Of a DNA stretch of 64,000 nucleotides, positions 22,583 through 35,122 are shown piece after piece. Made by a program: the position numbers and the translations under genes. The stretch lies in assembly GCA_947650285.1 (NCBI GenBank), contig CANTFL010000228.1, positions 124,001-188,000 of the forward strand. Reading direction: 5' to 3'. Position 1 is the first letter of the stretch; the number at the start of each line of letters is the position of its first letter. Source of the DNA: Hyaloperonospora brassicae. Lineage: Eukaryota > Oomycota > Peronosporomycetes > Peronosporales > Peronosporaceae. The notes beneath the pieces are model-generated. The model did no database searches. It worked only from the letters and a program-made list of their open reading frames with translations, and was not told where the DNA came from.

Positions 22583-25500
22583 TACAAAACCGTGTACAGT
22601 TTATTCTAGTCTCTTACGCGCAAAGAGTGAACTGTTGTGCAATTTAACCCAAGTTATAGATTCGAGGTATAAAAAATTGGATGTGCTGAGTACTATACAT
22701 ATTTTGTTGTCGTGAAGGCCTAGTTTCGATTGGATCTATCTAAAGGTAATAGAGTCTTTCACGAAAAAGCTTTCAGAAGAGGCGTGTTTGCGCGCGATGG
22801 CTCATAAATGACTTCTTCACATGATTGTGGAAATTACACAAAGAATGTGAAATAGAGGTCGTCGGCACTTCTTACTTGATAAACTTTATTGTGTAATATG
22901 ATAAAATCAACCATACTAATTAATTGTAGTTTATCACTACAGTACCAAGTGGACGTCGACGACATATAGAAACAGACGATTTTCGAGTCTTATGGTTTCA
23001 AGTTGTATGTGTCGAATCTGGCGCTTGATAATCTGTGTTGTAGGTATGAAATATAACAGAAAATCATCCGACGGTTGTACCATTACTTTGCGTGAGTCAT
23101 ATGATCTATTATTCAGAGAATTTGACATCTTTTATTGTATTTGATAAGTGTAAAAGACATAATCAATGGCACACTATCTCGATAAGTATTTTTACGTATC
23201 GCGGCTTGAGTGAAGGCATATGATATTCAGAATCTATATGTAAGACTCGATCAATGTAGAAAAGTTGATAAATTCATAAAGTATCGAATGCTGGGGTTCT
23301 CCCACCTACAATCATCTTCCTCATTGAGGCCACTGCTGGTATATTCAATTTCGATGTGTAATGCTCCAAACAAGAGGTTACTTGATGCTACTACAATAAT
23401 AATAATCAAAATATATCGCGGTGACGTTGGACCTAAATTAATCTACTTCGAAGCGGAAAGAATCTGCATGAAGTAAAATTCAGCATATGCTGCATCTGGT
23501 GTGACAAATGGGGACATTTCACTAGGACTATTATGTAAATATTGTCAGGTGACTTTTTATAGGTGCATTTAATGGGCATAGTATCAGTTAGAATGAAACT
23601 ACCACGATATGTACGGTTTTTATAGATTTCATACAGATGGATCGATCGATGTCCATACTAATGACCGCACAAAAATTTGCCGTGACTACCATTTTTATAC
23701 ACACATGTAATAGCTTGAAACCGCGTTTTTTCTTTACATTAATCGAAATGCAGATAAAATAAGCATGTGAAATTATTTTCATTCCACAATACATCTAGTT
23801 CCCACGAAGAATAATTCCCTGTGCATGTAGTACTGCAACAAATGATTGATCGTACTATTCGGTGCAAAACGACAAAACACCATCTTTGTGATGTCCCTAA
23901 CGGTATTTTTGTGTTCCATAATCTTGCTATTCAGTAGCCGAATCGAACAAACAATCTCATTTTCTTCTGCGTTTTTGATATATTTTAGTTTCACCTGTCA
24001 AATTTGAATCGAATGGCATGCACGTAGACACCTTTGTAATAAAGGTAAATTTTGGTGACACAACCACTGTAATGGTACGTTTATCTCTAATACCCTTCTA
24101 CCATATGTACCAGTGATGAAATAATTCGGTTCGCTAGACGCTGACTTGCGTTGGCCACATCGTAACATGCAATTTTGGTTTTACTTCGAAAATGAGTTAA
24201 ACATTAAATCTAAGGATTCAGTAGAATCTTATCATCATTGAAAATTAAAAAATTACAGCAGTCAATCTTTTTATAGAAATTACATAGTATTTACAAAAAA
24301 GTTTTCTATAATGACTGCCTACCAGTCTTTACTAGAACGGGTACCGTCAGGAATTATAAATATTTGATTCTCCGATTTTTCGTCAATAAAATAAGTCTGA
24401 AAAATCTAACACTAAGTTGACCCGATGCGTTCTGAACGTATTGTTCGTTGTACTTACTTCTTCGAGTCGGTATATTTACAAAACTTACATCCCTGAGTTG
24501 TGATCATTGAGCTCGTCAGCTCAAAGGGTCTGTTTTTTTAGTAGACTGCTTTATCGCAGTTCATAGCCCTTGTTGCTATTTTTGAGCCGATGTTAATATA
24601 CAATAATCACATTTTCTAAAGTGTACTTACCCACAAGGACATGAGTTAGGTTTTCAAAACAATCGGCAGAATATGAGATGAGCTTAAGTACACATATAAT
24701 AACACAAAAAACACTGTAGTGACCTCTTTGTCATCTGTGATGGAGCCTATCACTCTTGTATCACGTGCCTAGATAGATACGGCCTCCTTCTGACTAGTAC
24801 AGCTTTTAATCCTTACATTACGCAGCAATTCTGATGGCCAATGGACTGTAATGCTGCCCTTAATTATCCATAAATTGACTGTAGATTAAGGAGTGATTTG
24901 GAAAAGCTTACTGCCTTTTTCTCGACATTCCTTTTGGCATCACACCTTCACTTCCATGAATTTTTTTAAAATACAAACATTTTGACACTCGGAGTGCTCT
25001 AGTTTAACAGTGAAACAGTCGAATTAGGTCTGGAGTCGTCACCTACGTCTACGTCATTGGGGCTTACGTCAATAAAATACCATCATCGGCCAATTGTAGA
25101 CGACCAAAAGATAGAAGGTATAAACTTTGACCAGTCAAGCAGATCGTGGACCGATTAAAGTCAAGCCAAAAAATTCGCTTACAATCAAATTAGAAAAAAG
25201 AATGGGACCTTTTTACAGTTATAAATCGTCAAGATTTTCAGTAGCTTGTAATGTAATGTCGATAAAACAAAGCACAAAGAAACAGCGTGCTGACGGTAGC
25301 ATTTAATTTGGTCCACTACATCTTATCACTCCGCGCGCTGCAAACTGGACTTTTTCGGAGTGCGACTTCATAGCGCTTAGGCGTATACTACCTGTATGTG
25401 TAAGTGCGGGTTTTAAAGGGAGGATTTGGGACTTATATGTAGGGAAAGGGCAAGCTACTTTTGTTTTGATCGGGTGTAAGCCTGGAAGGCTCAATGATCT

Positions 25501-26038
25501 GCTCCTATTTTCGGTCATGAATGATGTAAGTAAAGCTTAAAAAAATTGTGAATGACAGAAATAATCATTTTGCATTTGATCAGATTCTGTCTTAAGCTTT
25601 ACCGCGAGAGCTCCACGCTACTATCAGAATTGCTGCTTGCATACAATATGTACATCATCATATTTTAACGTGAAAAATGTTCTAACACAAATCGCATTGC
25701 ACGTTTGGTGCTTTGTCCTAATTAGTGCAAGTCGAACTGTTCGAACTTTAGGTCGAAACAGTCCTTTAAAGAAATAAACAGTGACCATTATAATATACAC
25801 CACCTATGCAGTATGTTCAATAAAATCATGGTTTGAGTACTTATTGCACTTATATTCAATAAGAGAAGCAGTTATGAGTGTAGAGAAAACAGTTGTAGCC
25901 ATTGTTCGATCTAATATTTTTAATATCTTTGTCCACTCCACGGCTCAATGTTTTAGACTTTTGTATACGATGTCTAAGCTCTGGTAGAAATATCTTTTGT
26001 ACAAGCACCGTTTGCAATGTTTTCGGCTCATGGTGATA

Positions 26039-26057
26039 ATATATATATATATATATA
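26039..26057. repeat. (AT)n microsatellite
   Basis: An uninterrupted alternating AT run of 19 bases in AT-rich non-coding sequence. Confidence 0.9.
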
Positions 26058-27454
26058 AACTATGCTTTGGAAAACCGCTAAAATATTCACTACATAGTTG
26101 ACTAGTAATTCAACGCACTAAATATTATATTTAGTATATAACGGTCACAAAATGTAAAAAAGTAGTAGCGCAAGAGGGAAAAACGGAAGAGGCATTCAAA
26201 ATGGAAAATATAGAAATTAATATCGAAAGATATGCATTTTGTTCGATTGAATATATACACGTCCCAGAATCCTGCATATAAATTGACGAATATTGTTGTG
26301 AAAGAGATTTTTTAAAATTGTACTAATAAATTTTGTTTTAGTTTAATCGAATCGAAAGTTGTAGGAGGTGCGCTGACGAATGCAGCATAGCCTTACGGTG
26401 CTATTGCTTTCGACAGTACTCCTTGATTTTTTTCCAAAAAAATGATCTAGAATTCAAGGTGTGCCGATATGGTGATGCAAAAAGGGATTCTTAGTGACAT
26501 CGCTGTGAATGATAACTATCGGACAGTCCCGTCTCGTAATAGCGCATAAACAGAGATCTCAGATATTTTAAAAAATACCTTAAGGCAGTATGACATATAT
26601 AGTAAACAAGATAAACGAGCTAACGCAATGCGAACATTAACAAAAAATGTTTTAATATTATTTGAACCTTTCATGTAGACGTTTGGTAAGCAATATATGT
26701 CAAAATCACCATTATTCCGAACATCTGCGTTTTTAAAGGTTGGCAACAGGAAGAATAGGCTTTTGGCTTGAAGATAAGTAACTTTATAAAGTGCAACTCA
26801 AATGCAGACGCATTCTTGCCATTGAAAATGTTAGAAGGTCTTGTGGCTGCAAGTGATGAAATAAATAATCAAATCTATTGTTTCTGACCGATCTATTCTA
26901 AATTTAGATCATCTTTAAAATACAGAGTTGATAGTTATGGAATCATTTTGTTTTTGTTTTAATAGCTGCAGCTTAGGCTTATTGTAAGAATAGTACGCAA
27001 TAAATATCAGTACCGTTGTTCGCGAAACAAGTATATATTGTGCTATAGGAACATCAATAACAACAATTGTCCGCAGCTATCAGCTGCGAATCTTCAACAT
27101 CTTAAGCTACTTCACAATGACGATGTTACTTGCTCGAACATTACTCAGTGTAATTTAATTATATGTAGTCCGTTTTTTAAATAGGAGTACAGAAAAACGG
27201 AAAGTGAAGTGAAGGAAACTGTGTGAACATACGCTATGGAATGGCACTACACAAAATTATGATCAAAAATACTACAACTACCGGGTTTGTTGCGAATTCG
27301 GATCCTTTGATAAGAGTGCAAACCGTGCTCAAATGTGAGCATATCTGTGTGTTCAAGTGTATACATAGGGATATACGATCGATTCGAGGCGCCGATCAAT
27401 ATTAACCTGGTGTGGACATTGTGAAGCATCTGAATCGATAACCGCGGCGTGGGG

Positions 27455-27474
27455 TACGGTGACATGTCACCGTA
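27455..27474. repeat. Perfect 20-bp palindrome
   Basis: TACGGTGACA is followed immediately by its reverse complement TGTCACCGTA with no spacer. It lies in a small GC-richer island (about 27.38-27.74 kb) that ends in a TATA-like CTTTTTATACAAATAG. This looks like a fragment of a regulatory or LTR region. Confidence 0.9.
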
Positions 27475-30259
27475 ATAGGGGCTAATCTAAGATGCGCTCA
27501 ACTACTTGATGGTGGCCGCCCTAGTGGCTGGGGCCTTTTTATACAAATAGCTCCATTACATGATGAGGGATATGGGATGTCTAAGATTTGGAATAGGGTC
27601 GTTGTACTTGCAGACCTTTACCCGGATGATCTGACGGACCCCTCGGTATGAATTCCACATATATGTGTGAAAGACATGTACAATGCCTCCCGGGTCCGTA
27701 ATTATCAAATTACGAGCAATCGAGATGCTGACAGTAACCATTGATTAAGTATTTTTTGGCGCCAGAGATCGTTGTTCATTTACATCGTATTCCCCATATT
27801 ACAATTTCAAGCCGTTTGTCGAGATCTGCTTATATCCGTCTGGTGCATTGTATGAGAATATCTGCCATTTCTATTTTCTTGTAGCATCTTTATTTATACA
27901 TTCACATCGCATACGAATGACTTCGTCGTCAGAAGGCAACCCTAAAGACATTTCGGGAGAGACTTATTGAGCCGTCAGAATACCTTAATGTGAATTTTGA
28001 AGCCCCAAGTATTTACTTGCACCTTTTCTGTCTTATTCTATTCACGTGTCGTCCGCACCACATCGTCACGATGCAAAAGCAAGATGGCAGTATGCCATAA
28101 GTGAAGCTACAAAAAGCGCGAACCATGTGCAATAAGCGCGACTCGCGCGGAGAGTCGCGGATTCAGTTTGGTGGCTCCAAACAAAAGCCTGATGCTGATT
28201 TATTTAGCCGCATATTGTGAAAGCATGTAGCGGTCCACATGGAAGCTGATGATAAACAAATAAGGAGCCATTGTCTTTGACATTGCGTTGCACCTACCAA
28301 AAATTGTCGATTCACCTTTGTTGTGACGTTTACAACAAAGCAGTATGCAACCGATACGGTGCAGCGATTTGATGAGGTCGGTTCTGAACTATCTCGCCGT
28401 CTTTGATAAGATTCTAGGCACATAAAAAAAAATTAAACATAGGTCAAAAGCAGGAACCTGGCGATTTCTATTTTCCCACCAATTTACATTCGCCTAGACC
28501 AGGCTAGAGACTTTATTATAAGAAGGGAAAAAGCCGTTATTAAATGTCACACTTCCTTGTACCTGATTCAGGCCTTCACTTCAACTAGAGTCTCTTTTGT
28601 CGAGAAAAAAGGAATGTATTACATCTCATTTGGGCGCACAAGAGCGGCTCTATTCGTAATTTGACGTAAATCGAACAAATATGACGGGCGTAAAGGACAG
28701 TCCTACGATAACAAGGCTATTGCGCTGGCACTAGTTTATTTAAATTGTTGCAGTGTATAACGAGGCGTCACGTAATGGTATGTAAAGATAAAAAACTATA
28801 ACCTTGTACTGATGTACGCGCAGATGGCCAGGCGTATTAAATATAATTCGACAAAGAACTCCGTATTCGACCATTCTGGTAAGCGTCCCTTGATAGCATC
28901 TAAAATAGATTACTAATGGTCGTTAAATTATCAGACTAAAATCAAAGATAAAACTAGGGACCTCTATCATAGATTTAATTACGAATGTTTGATGATCTTA
29001 AATTTTCCTTGTAATAGGGACATCAAAAAATATAAAGCAAATAAAAAAAACATTATTACACTACCGGCAACATCCAAACCTTTCTTTATTTCACAAAATC
29101 TTTAATTGACTGCCCTTCTTTAACAGAATTGAAGCATCATTAGGGCGCACAACAGTCAAACCAGTAGCTACACTGCATATTTAAAATTACGCGGAGATCG
29201 CATGAACTTGAAAAAATTCCACACTTCTTTTGCATTTACTTTATTTGCGTCTACTTTTCTATTTGTTGGCGCCGTGTTTCTGAAACCGCCCAACGCGAAA
29301 CATTTTCAATGTTGACCAGGTCATACATCTCAATCTTGTTGCTTCGGTGCGTGTCTAAAATTTGGGGCTTTACGTCTTGTAGCATTTTTGATCTACAAAT
29401 TCGACAGCGGATTTCTGTTTAGGAAGTCGCTTAAAAGGCTACAAGTCGTTTGAACTTTTGCCCATCAGCTTCAACAAAGCAGAAATGGTTATTTTATTGA
29501 GTTGCTGAAAGAAAACTTGGAGAAACTTAGTCTGCATCACTACATTGTCAGATTATGAAGGGCTCTTAACTTTGAAGTTTCTGTCGCGTACTATAGGCGT
29601 GAGGCCATACATGCACCACAAAAATGTCAATTCATGATTGGATATTTGCGTGCAGACATATTCAGATGTTTGGGCCAAACTATAATTTTGCTACCGAACA
29701 CGAATGTGTAAATTTAATTTGGCTGGACGTCTTAACCAACTTCGTAGTGTGGCAAGGCACATCTTTATTAAATATTGTAGTTTTCATAGCAAGCTGAATA
29801 AAGGAAGTAATTGTGCGCGTACATACAGTAAATTATGACACTCTGTAAACATGTATGTTCAGAAATAATAATTTTAAAACGGGGACAAAAGGACGCATTT
29901 GCTTGCTTTTTTTATGCGAATTTACATCCCTTCACACACATAAATGTTTTGTGACAGAAGGTAATACAAAATAATTCTAAGGAAAATAAAGAACATTCCA
30001 ATCAATCACGAAGGTAAACAAATGCTTTCGTCCTAGTATACTCAAGTTAATTCGGTATACATGAAACCACACGTCCTTTATAATTCTCGTTTTACCAATA
30101 TGGCCGTAACCAATCCCCGCCCTGTCTAAGAAGAAGCGGAGAGAAGTCTGCCGCGTACATTCTGCGATTTCAGCCACCGGTGTCAGAAGAAGACACATGA
30201 TATGAAGACGTAAACGCGTCTTAGAACCATCAATCACGGTCGCAAATACAGTCAGTCGG

Positions 30260-30640
30260 TGTTAATGCTGTTTATAGTAATCTTATTGCTTTTGTCGTTG
30301 TTGTTTCATTTGCTATTGCTCATTTTGCTACTGCAGTTGCTGCTAATCTTGTACTTGTAGGTGCTGAGGTTGTCGTTGTTGTTTAGGTATTTTTTGTTGA
30401 TACTGCTACTGCTGTTGGTGCTGCTATCTTCGTTATAGGAGCTGCGGTTGCTGTTGTAGTTTCCGTATCGATTGTTGATGCTGCTACTGCTGTTGCTACT
30501 GCTTTTGTTGTAGGTGCTGCAATTGTTTTTGTTAAAGCTTCGGTTGTTGTTGTTGCTCTGTTGATGATGTTATTGCCGTAACTGCTGCTGCTGCTCTGTT
30601 GATGATGCTACTGCTGTTGCTACTGCAGTTGTTATCAATG
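30260..30640 (+). repeat. Degenerate triplet tract (CTG/TTG/GTT type)
   Basis: About 380 bp are built mostly of GCTGTTGCTACTGCT-like triplets (CTG, TTG, GTT, ACT, GAT). They include near-repeats of CTGCTACTGCTGTTG at about 30400, 30480 and 30608, and a CTGTTGATGATG segment repeated near 30560 and 30597. It is interrupted by stops in all plus frames, so it does not encode a long homopolymer now. It may be an old low-complexity coding repeat or slippage-derived DNA. Confidence 0.8.
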
Positions 30641-33311
30641 TTGTTTCACTAATTAAATTTAATATTATTTCCTGCTTATCAGGGCGGATGCTTTGGAACT
30701 CTTGACTATTTTTATAGACCCAAACAAATCTATTCTTTCTCTTAAGCTCTTATTGATGACTACTAGGCTTGCGGACTTCTTCGTCTGCGGATATGTTTAA
30801 AAGAGAAAACGTGCGGCGATACTCAAAGCAATTTGTCGAAGTTTTTTGCCAGTTAATTGAAAGAAAATGTAATTTATTGATTTTTTGTCTTGATTTAATT
30901 GAGTAGTACTAGAACGTGGGTTTTTTTCAAATATCTGGGGCATTTTCTTTATACTCGTGATTAAATGGGTTATTTGATTACTTTCTTGTATTCTATCACC
31001 TAGAAATCGTCGATGATGTGGCCAACTAAATGCTACACATGATAATAGTATTGTTTGAATCTATTGAGGGAATGACACAAGAAATATCAGATAAATTTCC
31101 GAACCCTGGGCATAAGAACCTATTTGTTGTTGTGTGAGAGGATCGTGACGGTTTTTGGCTCGAAATTCGTATTTGGGTCGGTAAGAGATAATGTTTTATG
31201 TTATTGTACTTAGTCTGAAAGGCTACATTACAAAAACTCATTACTCATACATTTGTGTCAACGGCCCCGTCTTTGTTGTTGTTTGGTTGAGGGTAAAAGC
31301 ATCTGACGTCTACCTCTACTCATCACAACCAAATCAATGTCCTTTTGTCACGATCAATATATTATATACGGTCTATACAATTTCATGCACTTTCACTTAC
31401 TAAACGCGACCCTTATACGATATGGATTGATTAATATATGACTCATTACTAATATCCAAGCTGATAAATTGCAGTCAAATTTCGAATTGTAAGACTTGTT
31501 CATGTTTCAACCCAGGCTCTAACGAAATACACCGCTGATCACCAAAAGTAAGGGGTCAAAGTATGATTTCACACTTGAAAAAGAAACTAATAAGAAAATC
31601 GTGCCCGTAAATGCAAAGCGTCCATTATTCGTCATTTGTATACAATATCTATTGCTACCTAAAAGAGTAGTAAATCTTGACTAGACATCCCATAATAAAG
31701 CTGAGCATTATAAATTATCAAGTCGCGTCCAAGTGATCGACAGATAGCAAAATATCAATCGCTACTTCGCGCATTATTAATCACCACAATACATGATTAG
31801 AAGCCTAAATGGTTAAGGCTTAGTAGACTAGAAGCTTGTTCGAAAACAAGAAGTACCGCTTTTTGCAAGAATATTTTCTTATATTGACTTTATTGACGCG
31901 TTTCTGTGCCGGTTAAAGTATAAAACGTATGGACGATGTACATTCATATCCGTATGACAATACTTTGTATAGCGGCTTCCATTGGGCCTGCTTAATTTAT
32001 ATATACCTTCATACGTATGGTGCAGAATAATTAATTTTGAAAGGTCTTTACGTTGATGAATGATTACAAAAAATACACTTATTCAACAATGTAGATTCAC
32101 TATCTGCGCTACAACATAAATTACTTTTGAATCAACGCAAAATCTTTGCGATATCCAAGCATAAGCATACGGAGCGCACAATATTAATTATAATTATTCA
32201 GACGCGACTCGTAGATATGTAAGCATATTGATCTTAAAATAAAATAGAAGGACAAAGATATCTCCTGGCAACAACCATGTACTTCCTGTCATGCTAGGAA
32301 GAAACTAAGTGCTGATAAAAGAAGATATAAAATGGCAGCAAGGCCCTGCATTCAAATTGAATGTAAATTCCAATACTTACCTCGTATCTTTTCTCTATGC
32401 ATATGCTTTTGGCAACAAAGTGACCCCATGAATTTTTTTGCCAAATCTATACACATTAACGTGAATTCTGCCGTTGCAGATAATTTAATTTATTGAACTT
32501 TGATGAATTATTCTGTAATTTCTTCTCCATATTCAACCGACCATATATACAAAAAATAAAAAGATCAAATTAGTGAAAAGCGAGTGCAAAAATATACGAG
32601 CAGATTATTATGGTTGGAATTTACAAATCGTAAAACTAAACCTAGGCTTCTTCGAGTATATCGATCAGGACAACGCTGACGAACAAAATTTTCGTGACAA
32701 GTATTGAACGTGCGCATTGCCTGATTATTCTGCGCGCAAATGTACTTAGTACATGCACTGGCTGGAAAATCGTCAGTATGCTAAGGTTATCGTAATGCAG
32801 CACAAATGGAGTGTAAATATCATAGGTTAGGATTTTTAATTTTTTTAATTTCAATGTTTTTGGGGGCTTTAAAGGGTGCAATCAATTCGTTACCTATCTT
32901 GAAAGTCGTAAAAAAACTGGTATAAATGTGAGCTTGCTGATTTCCCTCCTTTTCTGACTTAAGTAAAATTAGTCCCATTAAATGCTTTCGACTGTCACAC
33001 CGTTTATAAATAATATGATACACCCTGCAAAGATCGACCACCGCTACATAGTGCAATCTCAAGGATATAAATAAAGAATCCTAAGCATTTGAATAAACAT
33101 TCTAGCATCTACAAATTATTCTCTTGGTGCACAATGATGCTTATATCCTGTCCATTTGTCTCAAAATTTTATACCTGAACGCGTCACGAGCACTAAATAT
33201 TCCATCTTTCCTCACTTAACTATATAAAAGACAGATCCAGTTGCTTTATGTAAAGTTTACAAAATTTTCATAATATTAGTGATCTACTTGTGCGGGTGTG
33301 ATATACCGTAC
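30641..33311. other. AT-rich, no recognised gene
   Basis: Only short open frames of low-complexity AT-rich composition on both strands (for example 31026-31241 and 32820-33062 minus). No domain, repeat array or RNA gene was identified. Confidence 0.5.
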
Positions 33312-33641
33312 TCAGCCTTTGATGGGGTAGATAAAGAAGCTCGACCTGCGACAATAAGTTGGTAAGTCAACCACAAAAGTTTGTATCTCGATGATTGTCT
33401 TGAAGCCGGTAGTAGCAACGCTTTTTACGCAGGAGATGCGGTAGAGTCTACGTGAATCGTCGTATTCAACGTGATTTGATGCAGGCATGTTTGTGATTTC
33501 AATGGGCGAAAAAAGACACATTTGGAGGTTAAGCAGCCGCAGACGTTCCAGAGATACATTACTTTCGGCTGCAGCCGCGGGTAAATTTCTTAACGGAAAA
33601 ATGAGAACGAAGAAGGAAAGAGATAGAGACAAGCTTACCAT
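33312..33641 (-). CDS. Small predicted secreted protein, possible effector
   Basis: Starting at the second in-frame Met (33641), the 109-residue frame opens with a convincing N-terminal hydrophobic segment (MVSLSLSLSFFVLIF) followed by a small-residue cleavage site (LPAAAA before ES). The mature part has ERLRLLNL and DDSRRLYR, which look somewhat like RxLR/dEER elements but match neither motif. Four Cys are present. The upstream Met at 33671 would put charged residues before the signal and is less likely. The codon after the ATG reads GTAAGC, so a splice donor overlapping the start cannot be excluded. It stands alone in AT-rich DNA. It may be a fast-evolving effector remnant or a chance ORF. 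Confidence 0.3.
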   Translation of the reverse strand: MVSLSLSLSFFVLIFPLRNLPAAAAESNVSLERLRLLNLQMCLFSPIEITNMPASNHVEYDDSRRLYRISCVKSVATTGFKTIIEIQTFVVDLPTYCRRSSFFIYPIKG

Positions 33642-33671
33642 CTGATGGTTGGACTTCCAGATCTTTACCAT

Positions 33672-34794
33672 GAGATTTGTGACTCTTTTTTAAAAACAAT
33701 AAGAATAAATAACTTGTTCTGGCTCCATACCCGGCCGATACGCCTTATTAATATTTAAATATTTATAGCGTTCAACACTGCCGCTAAATGATGTATCTAT
33801 TTAATGGTGCATGTAAACTAAAAAGAATGGGTCGTTATTCGAACACACCAAAAATTAGACATCAAATTTATAAAAATATAATACTATGTATTTAATATTT
33901 ATGAAATCTCGTAATTTTGTATGTACATGCTCTAGAAAAAGTTCACATTTATCTACAAAGATCTGTTACATGAGAATATTTGTGTTTACTCATTTAAACC
34001 GTAATATTTACAACAGCGCTGACTCGTTGAGCCCTTAAAATTCTTATCATCGATTTAACCATCAAAAACACACGTTAATACCGTAATACAAAATTATGAT
34101 ATAACTATATCTCCTGATAATCGTAATACATGAAGTATCCGATTAATTTGTACAATAACACAAGAATTTATCTCATATCAATCATATTGATTCAGTTTTT
34201 GTTAATAACACGTATAGGGTCACTTCCTCGCAACAACTGACACCTGTATATCGCTGATAATGCAGTATTATCAAAGAGACAATCACACTTTTACAAAAAA
34301 TGATTACCTTTGAATCTAACGTCTTTCATTCCAGCTATGCACCTAGTGGGTAATGCGTTACATACAATAATGGGGTAATACCTTGTGATAATAGATTTGT
34401 ACTAGTATTTATTTTTACATCTTTAGACGTATTGTTTTTGCTGTATGCATCGTGGCAATATTCTATTCACCGTCGATCTCAACTCTCGCTGCCCTTATAA
34501 AATCAATTATAACGAATTTCTGCCTCTTCGTTCATCGATATTACAATTAATACAAAAATGTACTCTGTTGAAATGTTGTACATGATAGACTAGCAATTCG
34601 CACCTAAGATCTTATTGCGTATCAGCGTGTTTTGATTAATATATCGAACCAACCACCTCAATTAGCTTATATCATGACTTTTTAAGTACTCACTTGCATG
34701 AGGCCGTGATAGCAAACCCTCACGACATGTTTTCGCAAGCATCTTTAAAAACGATCACTATACAAGTAGAAATTGCGGTACCTCTTCATTCATT
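33672..34794. other. AT-rich, no recognised gene
   Basis: High AT content, frequent stops in all frames, and no repeats apart from short homopolymers. Nothing supported. Confidence 0.5.
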
Positions 34795-35122
34795 TGTCGC
34801 ACACTATATTTGGTCGAGCAATAAACGTTATTGACATGTCGCACACTGAATTTGGTCGATCATTTGACATACTTATCGGGGGCTTCCTGCATTTGGTCGG
34901 GCTTTAGAAGTTACTTACTTCTCGTATGCTGTATTCGTTTGAGCTTTAAATGTTACTCACTTGTCGCATGCTGTCTTTATTATAGCACTACCCGTCAATT
35001 ACTAATCCGACTGTATATGGGCGAATATTAAACGTCAATATTTTGTCGCATGCTGTATTTGGTTAAGCAGTAGACGTCATTTGCTGCATTGTGTATTGTC
35101 TTTATAAGAGTGCGCTATCTTT
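34795..35122 (+). repeat. 42-bp minisatellite, about 8 degenerate units
   Basis: Units resemble TGTCGCATGCTGTATTTGGT and continue CGAGCATTAAACGTTACTCA. Unit starts fall at 34795, 34837, 34878, 34920, 34962, 35002, 35044 and about 35082, giving spacings of 42, 41, 42, 42, 40, 42 and 38. Both the TGTCGCA..CTGTATTTGGTC part and the AAACGTTACT part recur in step, so the period is real despite divergence. There is no coding frame through it. Confidence 0.8.

Larger units (their letters stand above)
22101..30259. other. AT-rich desert with microsatellites, no recognised gene
   Basis: No ORF over 90 codons and no recognisable domain on either strand. A (TA)n microsatellite lies at 22556-22582 and another at 26039-26057. 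A more GC-rich island at about 27.38-27.74 kb contains a perfect palindrome and may be a retroelement remnant. The minus-strand open frame at 28163-28423 was not recognised. Confidence 0.5.

Noticed and set aside
34795..35122. CRISPR-like array
   Set aside because: Units are contiguous and diverged without distinct spacers; this is a minisatellite in a eukaryotic genome.
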